Below, in pieces: positions 6,440 to 13,275 of a stretch of DNA of 13,275 nt; positions within the stretch are counted from its first letter, which is position 1; each line of letters opens with the position of its first letter. The notes beneath the pieces are model-generated. The model did no database searches. It worked only from the letters and a program-made list of their open reading frames with translations, and was not told the origin of the DNA. Location of the stretch: contig CAYUWM010000046.1 in NCBI GenBank assembly GCA_964448395.1, forward strand, positions 1 through 13,275, written 5' to 3'. The DNA is from CAYUWM01 sp964448395. GTDB lineage: Bacteria; Chloroflexota; Dehalococcoidia; E44-bin15. A program made the position numbers and the translations under genes.

Positions 6440-7704
6440 CAGTCGAGAAACGAAGGGGCAACAGTATCGATGCCATAATACGCGCTTGCCGCCTGATGAC
6501 GAGGATGAATCAGTCCACGCCCGGGGCGCGCCAAAGTGATGTGCTGTACTACCGTATGCTCGAGGGCTACTACCGGCGGCTGCTGCAGGCGTGCGATGAA
6601 GGCAAACTGATCGCCGCCCACACCGACTTTTTCCCGGTGGAGGTGGTTTACGCCATGGACATCGTCCCCATGCACACCGAGGTGACCACCTGGATGATGA
6701 CCCTGTTCACCGGCGAGAGCGAGGATATCCTGTCGGCGAGCGCTGAGCTGGGACTGGCGTCGGAGATATGCACGCCGCACCGCGGGCTGGCCGGAGCGTT
6801 CGTGACCGGGGCCATACCCCGTCCCGACATCATGCTGTGGTCCAACCTGGTCTGCGATAACACTGCCAAGAGCGGTGAACTGATCATGGATGTTACCGGC
6901 AGCGACGGGTTTTTCCTGGACCATCCGTTCAAGCAGAGCGACGAGGAGGTGAAATACCTGGTCGAAGGGCTGGGGGATATGGTCAGCTTCCTCGAGCAGC
7001 GCTCGGGCAAAAAGATGGACTGGGACCGCCTGTCCGAGATCGTGGAGCGGATGGACCGCCAGATCGAACTGATACGGGAGATCAACGAGCTGAGGAAGGC
7101 GGTGCCCACGCCGTTCTCCCCGCTGGGTTTCATGCAGCTGCTGACGGTGGATTACCTGTGCCCCGGGCAGCCGGAGGCCATCGAGTACCTGGAGGCACTG
7201 CGGGGAGAGCTAGCTGAGGCGGTCAAAGAGGGCAGGGGGATCGTATCACGCGAGCGTTTCCGTTTGATGAGCTTCTTCCTGCCGCCGATGCACATGCTGG
7301 GTTTCCTCGATCGGGTGGCCGAGGAGTTCGGGGCGGTCAGCGTCACCGAGCCGTTCTTCACCTTCTGGGGAGAGGGAAGGCTCGACCCCCAAAAACCGCT
7401 GGAGAGCGTGGCGCAGAAATCCTACATGATCCCCGAGATGCGCATGTTCGGCCCCCTGGACGAGCGGGCTATCAACAGTATCGTCGATTGCGCCAGGCAG
7501 TACCGCATCGACGGCGCGGTATTCTGGGCCAACGTGGGTTGCCGGCACACCTGCGCTACCATTAAACTGTTCAAGGATGTATTGGAAGACATCGACGTGC
7601 CCATGCTGACCGTAGACTGCGATGTGGTCGACCCCACCGTCGCCTCGGAGGAAGAGGTACGCGACAAGCTGGAGCAGTTCTTCGAGCTGCTGGAGGACAG
7701 GTAA
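6436..7704 (+). CDS. 2-hydroxyacyl-CoA dehydratase / benzoyl-CoA reductase subunit (BzdO/BcrB-like)
   Basis: This 422-residue protein is a second member of the same family and the presumed partner of the 379-residue subunit. Seen: FFPVEVVYAMDIVPMH at 65-80 (here the early cysteine is absent from this motif), SEICTPHRG with C112, LVCDN with C140, and the C-terminal VGCRHTC with C369 and C373 followed by VPMLTVDCDVVDPT. The C-terminal block, with its D-x2-D signature, is typical of the family. A helical insertion at 165-225 is likely. It begins at the ATGA overlap with the previous gene and is followed after a few bases by the first ATPase. Two different catalytic-type subunits next to two different ATPases is the arrangement of class I benzoyl-CoA reductase; aromatic activity is an inference. 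Confidence 0.85.
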   Translation: MTVEKRRGNSIDAIIRACRLMTRMNQSTPGARQSDVLYYRMLEGYYRRLLQACDEGKLIAAHTDFFPVEVVYAMDIVPMHTEVTTWMMTLFTGESEDILSASAELGLASEICTPHRGLAGAFVTGAIPRPDIMLWSNLVCDNTAKSGELIMDVTGSDGFFLDHPFKQSDEEVKYLVEGLGDMVSFLEQRSGKKMDWDRLSEIVERMDRQIELIREINELRKAVPTPFSPLGFMQLLTVDYLCPGQPEAIEYLEALRGELAEAVKEGRGIVSRERFRLMSFFLPPMHMLGFLDRVAEEFGAVSVTEPFFTFWGEGRLDPQKPLESVAQKSYMIPEMRMFGPLDERAINSIVDCARQYRIDGAVFWANVGCRHTCATIKLFKDVLEDIDVPMLTVDCDVVDPTVASEEEVRDKLEQFFELLEDR

Positions 7705-7709
7705 CCCGT

Positions 7710-8525
7710 ATGGGTTCAGGGTTAACTGCCATGCAATTGTTAGGAATAGATGTTGGCAGCCTGACCACCAAGGCGGTGGTCCTCGGCGATGACGGCATAA
7801 TATCGTACAGCATCACCGGCTCGGGCGACGAGGCCGAGCAGAGCGCCACGACGGCTATGGGTGAGGCATTGCGCAGCGCCGGTCTCGGTGTCGGCGATGA
7901 TATCTATGTAGTGACCACCGGCGCCGGCGGCAAGTCGGTGTCCTTCAGCCGGCAGCACAAGTCGGTCAACACCTGCCTCGCCCGCGGCATTTTTCACCTG
8001 TTCCCCTCGGTGCGCACGGTGATCGACATGGGGGCCGAGAGCAGCGGGGTGCTGAAGCTGAACGCCAGGGGGCGCCTCAGCGACTGGGAGAGCCAGGACA
8101 AGTGCGCCTCCGGGACCGGGATATTCCTGCAGCAGATGTCCAAGCTGATGCGGATGTCGCTGGAGGAGATGTCGGAGCTGTCATTCAAGGCCCAGGCCCG
8201 CGCCGAGGTGTCCAACACCTGCGCCGTGTTCGCCGAGTCGGAGGTGATATCCCATGTCCACCGCCAGCCGCCCACGCCGACGGAGGACCTGGTGGCCGGC
8301 ATCTACGCCTCGATGGTGAGCCGGGTGATGGTGATGTGCAAGCGGATCGGCATCGAGAGAGATGTGGCGGTGGTTGGGGGCGTCGCCCTCAACAAGGGCC
8401 TCATCAACATCGTCGAGCAGGATCTGGGGTTCAAGGTTATGGTGCCCGAGGTGCCGCAGATAGTAGCGGCGCTGGGGGCCGCCATCATCGCCGGGGAGAA
8501 CGTGGAGAAGGAGGCGGCGGGATGA
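7710..8525 (+). CDS. activator ATPase of the BcrA/BcrD/HgdC family, first copy (BzdP/BcrD-like)
   Basis: A 271-residue ASKHA-fold ATPase that uses ATP to drive electrons into the catalytic subunits. Seen: phosphate-1 motif GIDVGSLTTKAVV at 12-24, TGAGG near 70-74, the cluster cysteines C132 in DKCASGTG and C171 in SNTCAVFAESEVI, and VVGGVALNKGL near 221-231. The two cysteines normally bridge a [4Fe-4S] cluster across the ATPase dimer. The usual GGQD motif is here GAES (108-111), so its nucleotide chemistry may differ from the second copy. The start is unsure: ATG 7731, giving MQLLGIDVG, would be closer to the family N-terminus than ATG 7710; both have only weak AGG-type sites. It overlaps the next gene by ATGA. 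Confidence 0.88.
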   Translation: MGSGLTAMQLLGIDVGSLTTKAVVLGDDGIISYSITGSGDEAEQSATTAMGEALRSAGLGVGDDIYVVTTGAGGKSVSFSRQHKSVNTCLARGIFHLFPSVRTVIDMGAESSGVLKLNARGRLSDWESQDKCASGTGIFLQQMSKLMRMSLEEMSELSFKAQARAEVSNTCAVFAESEVISHVHRQPPTPTEDLVAGIYASMVSRVMVMCKRIGIERDVAVVGGVALNKGLINIVEQDLGFKVMVPEVPQIVAALGAAIIAGENVEKEAAG

Positions 8526-9586
8526 TAGTTGCCGGGATCGATATCGGTTCCAGGGCGGCCAAGGGCGTGCTGATGGATGACGGCAGGATCGTATCGTCGA
8601 TCATCACCGACACCCTGCCCGACAGCGTGCAGACGTCCAATGCCACCGAGGAAGCGCTCTTCGGTGGAGCCGGCATCGTCCTTAAAGATATCGACTACAT
8701 CGTGGCCACCGGCTACGGCAGGGTGCTGGTGCCGTTCGCCAACGAGAACGTTTCGGAGATAAGCTGTCACGCCCGCGGCATCACCTGGTACTTCCCCACG
8801 GTGAGGACTATCCTCGATATGGGGGGGCAGGACAACAAGGCCATCAGCTGCGACGAGCGGGGGAGGGTGGTCAACTTCGCCATGAACGACAAGTGCGCCG
8901 GCGGCACCGGCCGCTTCCTGGAGATGATCGCCGAGGTGCTGGGGGTATCGCTGGAGGAGAGCGGGAAGCTGGCGCTGCAGTCGAAGAACGCCATACCGTT
9001 CAACACGGTGTGCGCCGTGTTCGCCAAGTCGGACGCCATCGCCTACCGCCGTCAGGGCATCGACAAGTCGGACATCCTCGCCGGCCTGGACGACGCCATC
9101 GCCCAGCGCAGCTTCAACCTGCTCAGGCGGGTAGGGATACAGAAGGACTTCAGCATAACCGGCGGCATCGCCAAGAACAGGGGCATGGTGGCTAAGCTCA
9201 CCGAGAAGGTGGGGCTGGAGCCGCTGCTGTGCGAGGACCCGCAGCTGGTGGGGGCGCTGGGGGCCGCCCTGTTCGCCGCGGAGAGGCTCGCCGGCAGGGA
9301 GCGGGAGGAGGCCAAAATTCAGTACGGCTACTCCGATGGCAGCGGCGAGTATTACATAACCATCGATACCGCGCTGTGCGACGGCTGCGGCGAGTGCATC
9401 GCCGCCTGCCCTGATGGCGTGTTCGAGATAGCGGAATCGGAAGGCTCAACGCCCAAGGCGGTGGTGAAGGAGAAGCTGAGGAAGAAGCTGGCGTACACCT
9501 GTCCCGGGTACGAGGCGTGCAGCCGGCAGCATGAGACTGACTGCCACCGGGCGTGCCCCAGGAACGCCATCAGCCATTCATGGTAA
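8522..9586 (+). CDS. activator ATPase (BzdQ/BcrA-like) fused to a C-terminal ferredoxin-like domain
   Basis: This 354-residue protein has two parts. Residues 1-255 are an HgdC/BcrA-type ATPase: GIDIGSRAAKGVL at 5-17, ATGYGR at 62-67, the intact DMGGQD at 99-104, cluster cysteines C125 in DKCAGGTG and C164 in NTVCAVFAKS, and ITGGIAKNRGM. Residues about 276-354 are ferredoxin-like: C286/289/292/296 followed by proline is a standard [4Fe-4S] motif, and a second group C327, C333, C341, C345-Pro has wider, irregular spacing. Fusion would place the electron donor on the ATPase. The start ATG 8522 is fixed by AAGGAGG seven bases upstream and by the ATGA overlap; the frame is open further upstream, but that part lies inside the first ATPase gene and looks like low-quality shadow sequence. 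Confidence 0.88.
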   Translation: MIVAGIDIGSRAAKGVLMDDGRIVSSIITDTLPDSVQTSNATEEALFGGAGIVLKDIDYIVATGYGRVLVPFANENVSEISCHARGITWYFPTVRTILDMGGQDNKAISCDERGRVVNFAMNDKCAGGTGRFLEMIAEVLGVSLEESGKLALQSKNAIPFNTVCAVFAKSDAIAYRRQGIDKSDILAGLDDAIAQRSFNLLRRVGIQKDFSITGGIAKNRGMVAKLTEKVGLEPLLCEDPQLVGALGAALFAAERLAGREREEAKIQYGYSDGSGEYYITIDTALCDGCGECIAACPDGVFEIAESEGSTPKAVVKEKLRKKLAYTCPGYEACSRQHETDCHRACPRNAISHSW

Positions 9587-9625
9587 TATTATTCATGATG
9601 TATCGACGGAGAGGAAGGTAGTGCG

Positions 9626-10657
9626 GTGAGCGCTAAAGGTGAAACGGGCAAAAAGTTCAGGGTCTCGGTAGACGCCATGGGCGGCGATTTCGCCCCGGGG
9701 GAGATCGTCAAGGGGGCCGTAGATGCCGCCCGCGAGCTGGACGCCGAGATAATACTGGTGGGCATTGTGCCGGACATCGAGAAGGAGCTCGCCAAGCACG
9801 ATACCTCCGGCATCGCCGTGCGCATCGTCGAGGCTAAAGAAGTAATCAAGGACGGGCAGGAGGCGGCGTTCGAGGTGTTCCGCCGCCCCGACAACTCGGC
9901 GTCGGTGGCCGCCAGGCTGGTGAAGGACGGCGAGGCGGACGCGGCGGTGAGCGCGGGAAACACCGGCGCGGTGATGGTCAGCGCCATGCAGCACCTGGGG
10001 ATGATGCCCGGCATCGACCGGCCGATGGTCGGCGGGGCGTTCCTCGGCCTGTCGCCGCAGACGGTGGTGCTGGACCTCGGCGCGGTGGTCGGCGCCCAGC
10101 CGTACCACATGGTCAACTTCGCCGTAGCCGGCACGGTGTACGTGCGCAGCTTCATGGGCATCGACAACCCCACCGTGGGCCTGCTCAACGTGGGCGCCGA
10201 GGAGGGCAAGGGCAACGAGATGACCAAGGAGGCGTACCCCCTGCTGCAGAAGAGCGGGCTCAACTTCATCGGCAACGTGGAGGGGATGGACATCCCGCTG
10301 GGCAGGGCCAACGTCATCGTCTGCGACGGCTTCGTGGGCAACATACTGGTCAAGTTCTGCGAGGGCTTAGGCAAGCGGGTCAGCGGCTGGCTAAAGGACG
10401 AGCTCAAGGGAGACATGCCGGGCGACAGGCTCGAAGATGCCTCCGAGCGCCTGTACCACCTGATGAGCCCCGGCGTGGCGCTGGGTGGTGGCCCGATGTG
10501 GGGGGTGAACGGCGTGGCCTGCGTGGCCCACGGCAGCAGCAAGGCGCCGCAGATAGTCGGCACCATTAAGCAGGCCAAGCAGGCGATAGACAGCGGCTTC
10601 GTCGATAGGCTGCGCGCCGAGCTGGAGCGGATACAGGAGCTGATAGGGGAGCAGTGA
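9626..10657 (+). CDS. plsX: phosphate acyltransferase PlsX
   Basis: PlsX converts acyl-ACP and phosphate to acyl-phosphate for phospholipid synthesis at the membrane surface. The 343 residues are of family length. Seen: VSVDAMGGDFAPGEIVKGA at 13-31, SAGNTGA at 109-115, DRPM near 131-134, GLLNVGAEEGKGNE at 185-198, FIGNVEG at 214-220, VIVCDGFVGN at 230-239, and GGGPMWGVNGVACVAHGSSK at 287-306. Translation starts at GTG 9626 with AGGAAGG seven bases upstream. One difference from typical members: the segment after LGA, usually close to NVDCKP, reads VVGAQP here (154-159). It lies 39 bases after the ATPase-ferredoxin gene with no terminator seen, so read-through from that operon is likely. Confidence 0.95.
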   Translation: MSAKGETGKKFRVSVDAMGGDFAPGEIVKGAVDAARELDAEIILVGIVPDIEKELAKHDTSGIAVRIVEAKEVIKDGQEAAFEVFRRPDNSASVAARLVKDGEADAAVSAGNTGAVMVSAMQHLGMMPGIDRPMVGGAFLGLSPQTVVLDLGAVVGAQPYHMVNFAVAGTVYVRSFMGIDNPTVGLLNVGAEEGKGNEMTKEAYPLLQKSGLNFIGNVEGMDIPLGRANVIVCDGFVGNILVKFCEGLGKRVSGWLKDELKGDMPGDRLEDASERLYHLMSPGVALGGGPMWGVNGVACVAHGSSKAPQIVGTIKQAKQAIDSGFVDRLRAELERIQELIGEQ

Positions 10658-10658
10658 G

Positions 10659-10677
10659 CGGCACAACCGTTGTGTCG
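10659..10677 (+). other. intercistronic hairpin between plsX and the acyl carrier protein gene
   Basis: CGGCACAA at 10659-10666 pairs with TTGTGTCG at 10670-10677 around the triloop CCG: eight base pairs with one G-U. There is no following T run, so it is not a standard terminator. It begins just after the plsX stop and ends ten bases before the acp ribosome site. It may protect or process the acp message or partly slow the polymerase. Confidence 0.4.
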
Positions 10678-10697
10678 AGTTATATAGAGGAGGGAGC

Positions 10698-10925
10698 ATG
10701 TCCACGCTGGAACAGTTGAGCAAGATAATCGCCAAGGTGACCCGCAGCGGGGAGCAGGGCATCGCCATGGATACCGCCCTCAAGGACATCAAGGCCGATT
10801 CTCTCCACTGGGTGCAGGTAATCATCGGGGTGGAGACCCTTTTCGATATCGAGGTTGACATAGACAAGATGCGTGCCTTCACCACAATCGGCGACTTCGT
10901 CAGCTACATAGACGACAGCAAGTAG
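10698..10925 (+). CDS. acpP: acyl carrier protein
   Basis: A 75-residue, acidic, four-helix carrier protein. S35 in ADSL (33-36) is the expected attachment site for 4'-phosphopantetheine; the residues after it are HWVQVIIGVE where DLVELVMALE is more typical. The third-helix region EVDIDKMRAFTTIGDFVSYI is normal. It carries acyl chains for fatty-acid synthesis and would supply the acyl-ACP used by PlsX. The start has AGGAGG at 10688-10693, four to five bases before ATG. Placement beside plsX is common in bacteria, although the other fab genes are not here. A dedicated carrier for another pathway cannot be excluded. Confidence 0.9.
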   Translation: MSTLEQLSKIIAKVTRSGEQGIAMDTALKDIKADSLHWVQVIIGVETLFDIEVDIDKMRAFTTIGDFVSYIDDSK

Positions 10926-10961
10926 CAATCCGCCATTTTACTTCTGCGCCGGTTTTACCCC

Positions 10962-10990
10962 TTGACAAATCCACATTAAAGAGCTATAAT
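10962..10990 (+). promoter_or_regulatory. perfect consensus sigma-70 promoter
   Basis: TTGACA at 10962-10967 and TATAAT at 10985-10990 are separated by exactly 17 bases, matching the housekeeping consensus at every position. Transcription should begin near 10997, giving a leader of about 40 bases before the signal-peptide ATG at 11039. It is the strongest promoter by sequence in the window and separates the surface protein from the plsX-acp genes. Confidence 0.8.
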
Positions 10991-11038
10991 CATCTATCTT
11001 GTTCACGCATGTGAATGTGTGGATGCGATGGCGGGGCC

Positions 11039-12718
11039 ATGAAGAAGCTGATAACAGGGGCAGCGATAGTAGCACTGGCGGTGGGCTACCTCGCCACCGT
11101 CCTCCCCGCCATAGCCGACGCCCCCGCCGTCAACGAGTTCCCCATCTGCACAGATTTATCTTCCCAGACTGCCCCAGCTATCTCCGGGGACATCGTGGTG
11201 TGGAATGATTCCCGCAACGGTAACTGGGACATCTACGGCTACAACCTGTCGTCAGCCACTGAGTTCCCCATATGCACCCAATCGTCCTACCAGTACGAGA
11301 TTGCAGTATCTGAGGGAATCGTGGTGTGGTACGACTCCCGCAACGGCAACGATGACATCTACGGGTACAACCTGTCATCCTCCACCGAGTTCCCCGTTTG
11401 CATCCAGTCAGCCAACCAGCGTTACCCAGCTATCTCCGGGGACATCGTGGTGTGGCAGGACTGGCGCAACGGCAACTACGACATCTACAGCTACAACCTT
11501 ACGTCAGCCACTGAGTTCCCCATATGCACCAACTCATCTAACCAACAGAATCCCGCCGTATCCGGTGACATTGTGGTTTGGGCAGACAGCCGCAGCGGCG
11601 GCTATGACATCTACGGCTACAACCTGTCATCCTCCACCGAGTTTGCCATCTGCATCCAATCATTTCACCAAGATTATCCCGCCGTATCTGGAGACATCGT
11701 GGTGTGGCAGGACTGGCGCAACGGTAATACTGACATCTACGGCTATAACCTGTCATCTTCCACAGAGTTCCCCGTATGCACCGAATCAGACTACCAGTAT
11801 TATCCCGCCGTATCTAGAGACATCGTGGTGTGGCAGGACTGGCGCAACGGTAATTGGGACATATACGGTTACAATCTGACATCCTCAACTGAATTCCCCA
11901 TATCTACCATTTCAGCGGGCCAGTATAGCCCCGCCGTATCTGGGGGTATCGTGGTGTGGCACGATTACCGCAACGGTAATACGGACATCTACGGCGCTGA
12001 ACTGAACTGGTCGCAGGCAGGCCAGCCTACCGCCACACCCAGCGCCACGCCTACAGTAACGGCAACGGGCACGGTTACAGGCCCGACGGCCACGCCGACG
12101 GTAACGGCTACCGCAACGGTAACAGCTACAACTACGGCTACCCTGACGACAGTCCCAACGCCAACGCCGACACAGACGGTGCAGGTCTGGATCGAGGCGC
12201 CGATGAACGCCAGCCGCTGCTTCAACTTCTCCGCCACGGTGAACATCAGCCAGGTGAGTGGATTTGACTCGGCGAACTACGATATTACCTATGACCCCGC
12301 GCTGCTCAACGTCACCGCCGTTAACAACGGCTCAATTGGCGGAATGAAAATCCCCGTAACTGACTGGGGATTCATACCTGCGGGTGAGCAGGGAACCATC
12401 AGGGTCATTAACAACGTGCCGGGCACTGCTGGGGCCTCCGGTGCGGGCACACTGGCTGTTATCGACTTCGACGTGGACTGCTACAATTGCGGCAATGCCA
12501 GCTTGAGTTTAACCGGGGAGCGTGTGCTCTATGACAATGATTCGGTGGAGATAAACGCCAGCTGGCTGGATGACTCGACGAATGTTCCGTGTCCGTCACT
12601 TACGGTTACAACAACACCAACGGCTACGGCTACACCAACAGTGACGGCGACGGGCACGGTTTCAGGCTCTACACCCACGCCCACAGCCACTGCATCGCCC
12701 ACGCCCACCATCACCTGA
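11039..12718 (+). CDS. secreted seven-bladed beta-propeller with cohesin domain, ending at an in-frame TGA
   Basis: The 559-residue product begins with a signal peptide (MKK, then a hydrophobic run to about residue 24, likely cut near the ADA at 26-28). Residues 33-322 hold seven repeats with VVW starting at 53, 95, 137, 179, 221, 263 and 305, an exact 42-residue period, with RNGN-x-DIYGYNL following; this is a seven-bladed propeller whose first strand comes from the N-terminus and closes on the last blade. A Thr/Pro/Ala linker (325-380) leads to a cohesin-like domain (381-516: FSATVNISQVSGFDSANYDITYDPALLNV) and a second Thr/Pro linker broken by TGA at 12716. An in-frame ATG at 11015 would add eight residues ahead of the signal peptide and is less likely. 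The role is probably cell-surface binding or assembly; no anchor is seen. The gene appears to continue beyond the stop. Confidence 0.85.
   Translation: MKKLITGAAIVALAVGYLATVLPAIADAPAVNEFPICTDLSSQTAPAISGDIVVWNDSRNGNWDIYGYNLSSATEFPICTQSSYQYEIAVSEGIVVWYDSRNGNDDIYGYNLSSSTEFPVCIQSANQRYPAISGDIVVWQDWRNGNYDIYSYNLTSATEFPICTNSSNQQNPAVSGDIVVWADSRSGGYDIYGYNLSSSTEFAICIQSFHQDYPAVSGDIVVWQDWRNGNTDIYGYNLSSSTEFPVCTESDYQYYPAVSRDIVVWQDWRNGNWDIYGYNLTSSTEFPISTISAGQYSPAVSGGIVVWHDYRNGNTDIYGAELNWSQAGQPTATPSATPTVTATGTVTGPTATPTVTATATVTATTTATLTTVPTPTPTQTVQVWIEAPMNASRCFNFSATVNISQVSGFDSANYDITYDPALLNVTAVNNGSIGGMKIPVTDWGFIPAGEQGTIRVINNVPGTAGASGAGTLAVIDFDVDCYNCGNASLSLTGERVLYDNDSVEINASWLDDSTNVPCPSLTVTTTPTATATPTVTATGTVSGSTPTPTATASPTPTIT
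11135..12001 (+). repeat. seven in-frame tandem repeats of 126 bases (propeller blades)
   Basis: The codons for VVW begin at 11195, 11321, 11447, 11573, 11699, 11825 and 11951, each exactly 126 bases from the last, with no insertion or deletion. Copies 3, 5 and 6 share the run GTGGTGTGGCAGGACTGGCG, so the nucleotide similarity is high and these copies probably duplicated recently. Each copy also carries a cysteine codon in EFPIC, except the seventh, which has serine. Confidence 0.92.
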
Positions 12719-13275
12719 ACATGCGTACCTACGGCGTCGGCGACGCCGTATCCGGTGGACATCTTCTTCGTGAACTCCAGCTACAATATCAGCGATGATG
12801 GATGCGTGCAGTTCTGGACCTGGATAAACATCAGTGCCCCGCTGGAGTTGTTCTTTGCCGGGCAGTTCCAGCTGGAGTGGGACTGCAACCTGCTGGAGCT
12901 GAGGACCACCCCGACGCAGAACCTGGGCAAGGGGAGGATCTGGAACGGGTCGGCGTGGTTCACGTCCAACGACAACGCGCTTAACCTGATAGGGCATGAC
13001 AGCAAGTGTCCCGAGCAGGGGACGTATCCTGCGCCCAACGCGCAGGGGCGGGCTGCGTTCCTGGTGGCGTGGGACAACTATCCGGACACGCACTCTTGCT
13101 GGAAGTATTCGGGCTGCGGGATCAACATTTCCCCTCATCCCAACACCTCGCTGCCGGAAGCTAGGTGGTCGGGCATAAGGTGGCGCACCACCGGTCCGGC
13201 GTGCTACGGCACAACCGCCAACACCGGCATCACGGACATCCTGTTCCGGCCGACGATGATGATAGTGGGGTACGC
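12719..13275 (+). CDS. in-frame continuation after TGA: rest of linker and second cohesin-like domain (partial)
   Basis: In the same frame as the propeller gene, directly after the TGA at 12716-12718, the sequence stays open to the end of the window (185 codons). It first completes the Thr/Pro linker (TCVPTASATPYP) and then gives a well-formed extracellular beta domain starting VDIFFVNSSYNISDDGCV, with FAGQFQLEWDCNLLEL resembling the cohesin core of the first domain. There is no ribosome site, no suitable start and no signal peptide, so it is not an independent gene. It is either the severed end of a once longer protein (nonsense mutation), the result of a base error in the sequence, or reached by stop-codon read-through. 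The true end lies beyond the window. Confidence 0.7.
12730..12750 (+). other. perfect nine-base-pair hairpin just after the in-frame TGA
   Basis: TACGGCGTC at 12730-12738 pairs fully with GACGCCGTA at 12742-12750 around the loop GGC. It starts 11 bases after the TGA and has no following T run, so it is not a standard terminator. It lies inside the continuing coding frame. Hairpins at this distance are known to promote UGA recoding, but GC-rich coding sequence can also form them by chance. Confidence 0.45.

Noticed and set aside
8102..8521. Upstream extension of the second ATPase frame
   Set aside because: It lies inside the first ATPase gene in another frame, is a low-quality Arg/Gly-rich sequence, and the real start at 8522 has AAGGAGG and the family N-terminus.
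9589..10578. Long open frame on the minus strand opposite plsX
   Set aside because: It is antisense to a clear plsX, is rich in Ser/Pro/Thr/Leu as expected from a shadow of GC-rich coding sequence, and shows no family motif.
12716..12718. Selenocysteine codon
   Set aside because: The hairpin spacing is compatible, but the codon sits in a Thr/Pro linker with no redox motif, so a mutation, sequence error or read-through is far more likely; kept only as the last option in the finding.

Overview
The window (13,275 bases) reads as bacterial DNA with the standard code: Shine-Dalgarno sites, sigma-70-type promoters and ATGA stop/start overlaps between neighbouring genes. The gene content points to a strict anaerobe: a two-component, ATP-driven 2-hydroxyacyl-CoA dehydratase/benzoyl-CoA reductase-type enzyme and a ferredoxin-type protein with many cysteines. 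The secreted seven-bladed propeller/cohesin protein with Thr/Pro linkers, beside plsX-acp, would fit an anaerobic Chloroflexota lineage such as Dehalococcoidia. That placement is an inference from gene content and is weak.

Layout. 2-76: tRNA-Gly(CCC). 82-567 (+): YccU-like CoA-binding protein. 626-1627 (-): iron-sulfur protein of unknown role. 1628-1859: divergent control region with overlapping promoter elements and a possible 14-codon mini-ORF on the minus strand. 1860-4072 (+): a lone response-regulator receiver translationally coupled to an AIPR-family (abortive infection / phage resistance) protein; this is the main candidate for an undescribed system. 4275-5144 (+): DegV-family lipid-binding protein. 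5300-9586 (+): four overlapping or nearly abutting genes for a dehydratase/benzoyl-CoA reductase-type complex. It has two catalytic-type subunits and two different activator ATPases, the second fused to a ferredoxin-like domain. 9626-10657 plsX and 10698-10925 acyl carrier protein follow on the same strand. From 10962 a perfect consensus promoter drives a secreted seven-bladed beta-propeller + cohesin protein (11039-12718). Its reading frame is cut by one in-frame TGA and then runs on, through a second cohesin-like domain, to the end of the window.

How the genes may work together. The order and sizes of the 5300-9586 genes parallel bzdNOPQ followed by the ferredoxin gene bzdM of anaerobic benzoate degraders, with Q and M fused here. 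The two ATPases would use ATP to push low-potential electrons into the two-subunit catalytic core. The substrate cannot be fixed, because no ring-cleavage or beta-oxidation genes are present. plsX and acp belong to phospholipid/fatty-acid synthesis and may simply share the transcript. The receiver-AIPR pair could be a phospho-controlled defence effector; this is inference. No CRISPR array, insertion sequence, integrase or attachment-site repeat was seen, and no gene-free stretch exceeds about 235 bases.
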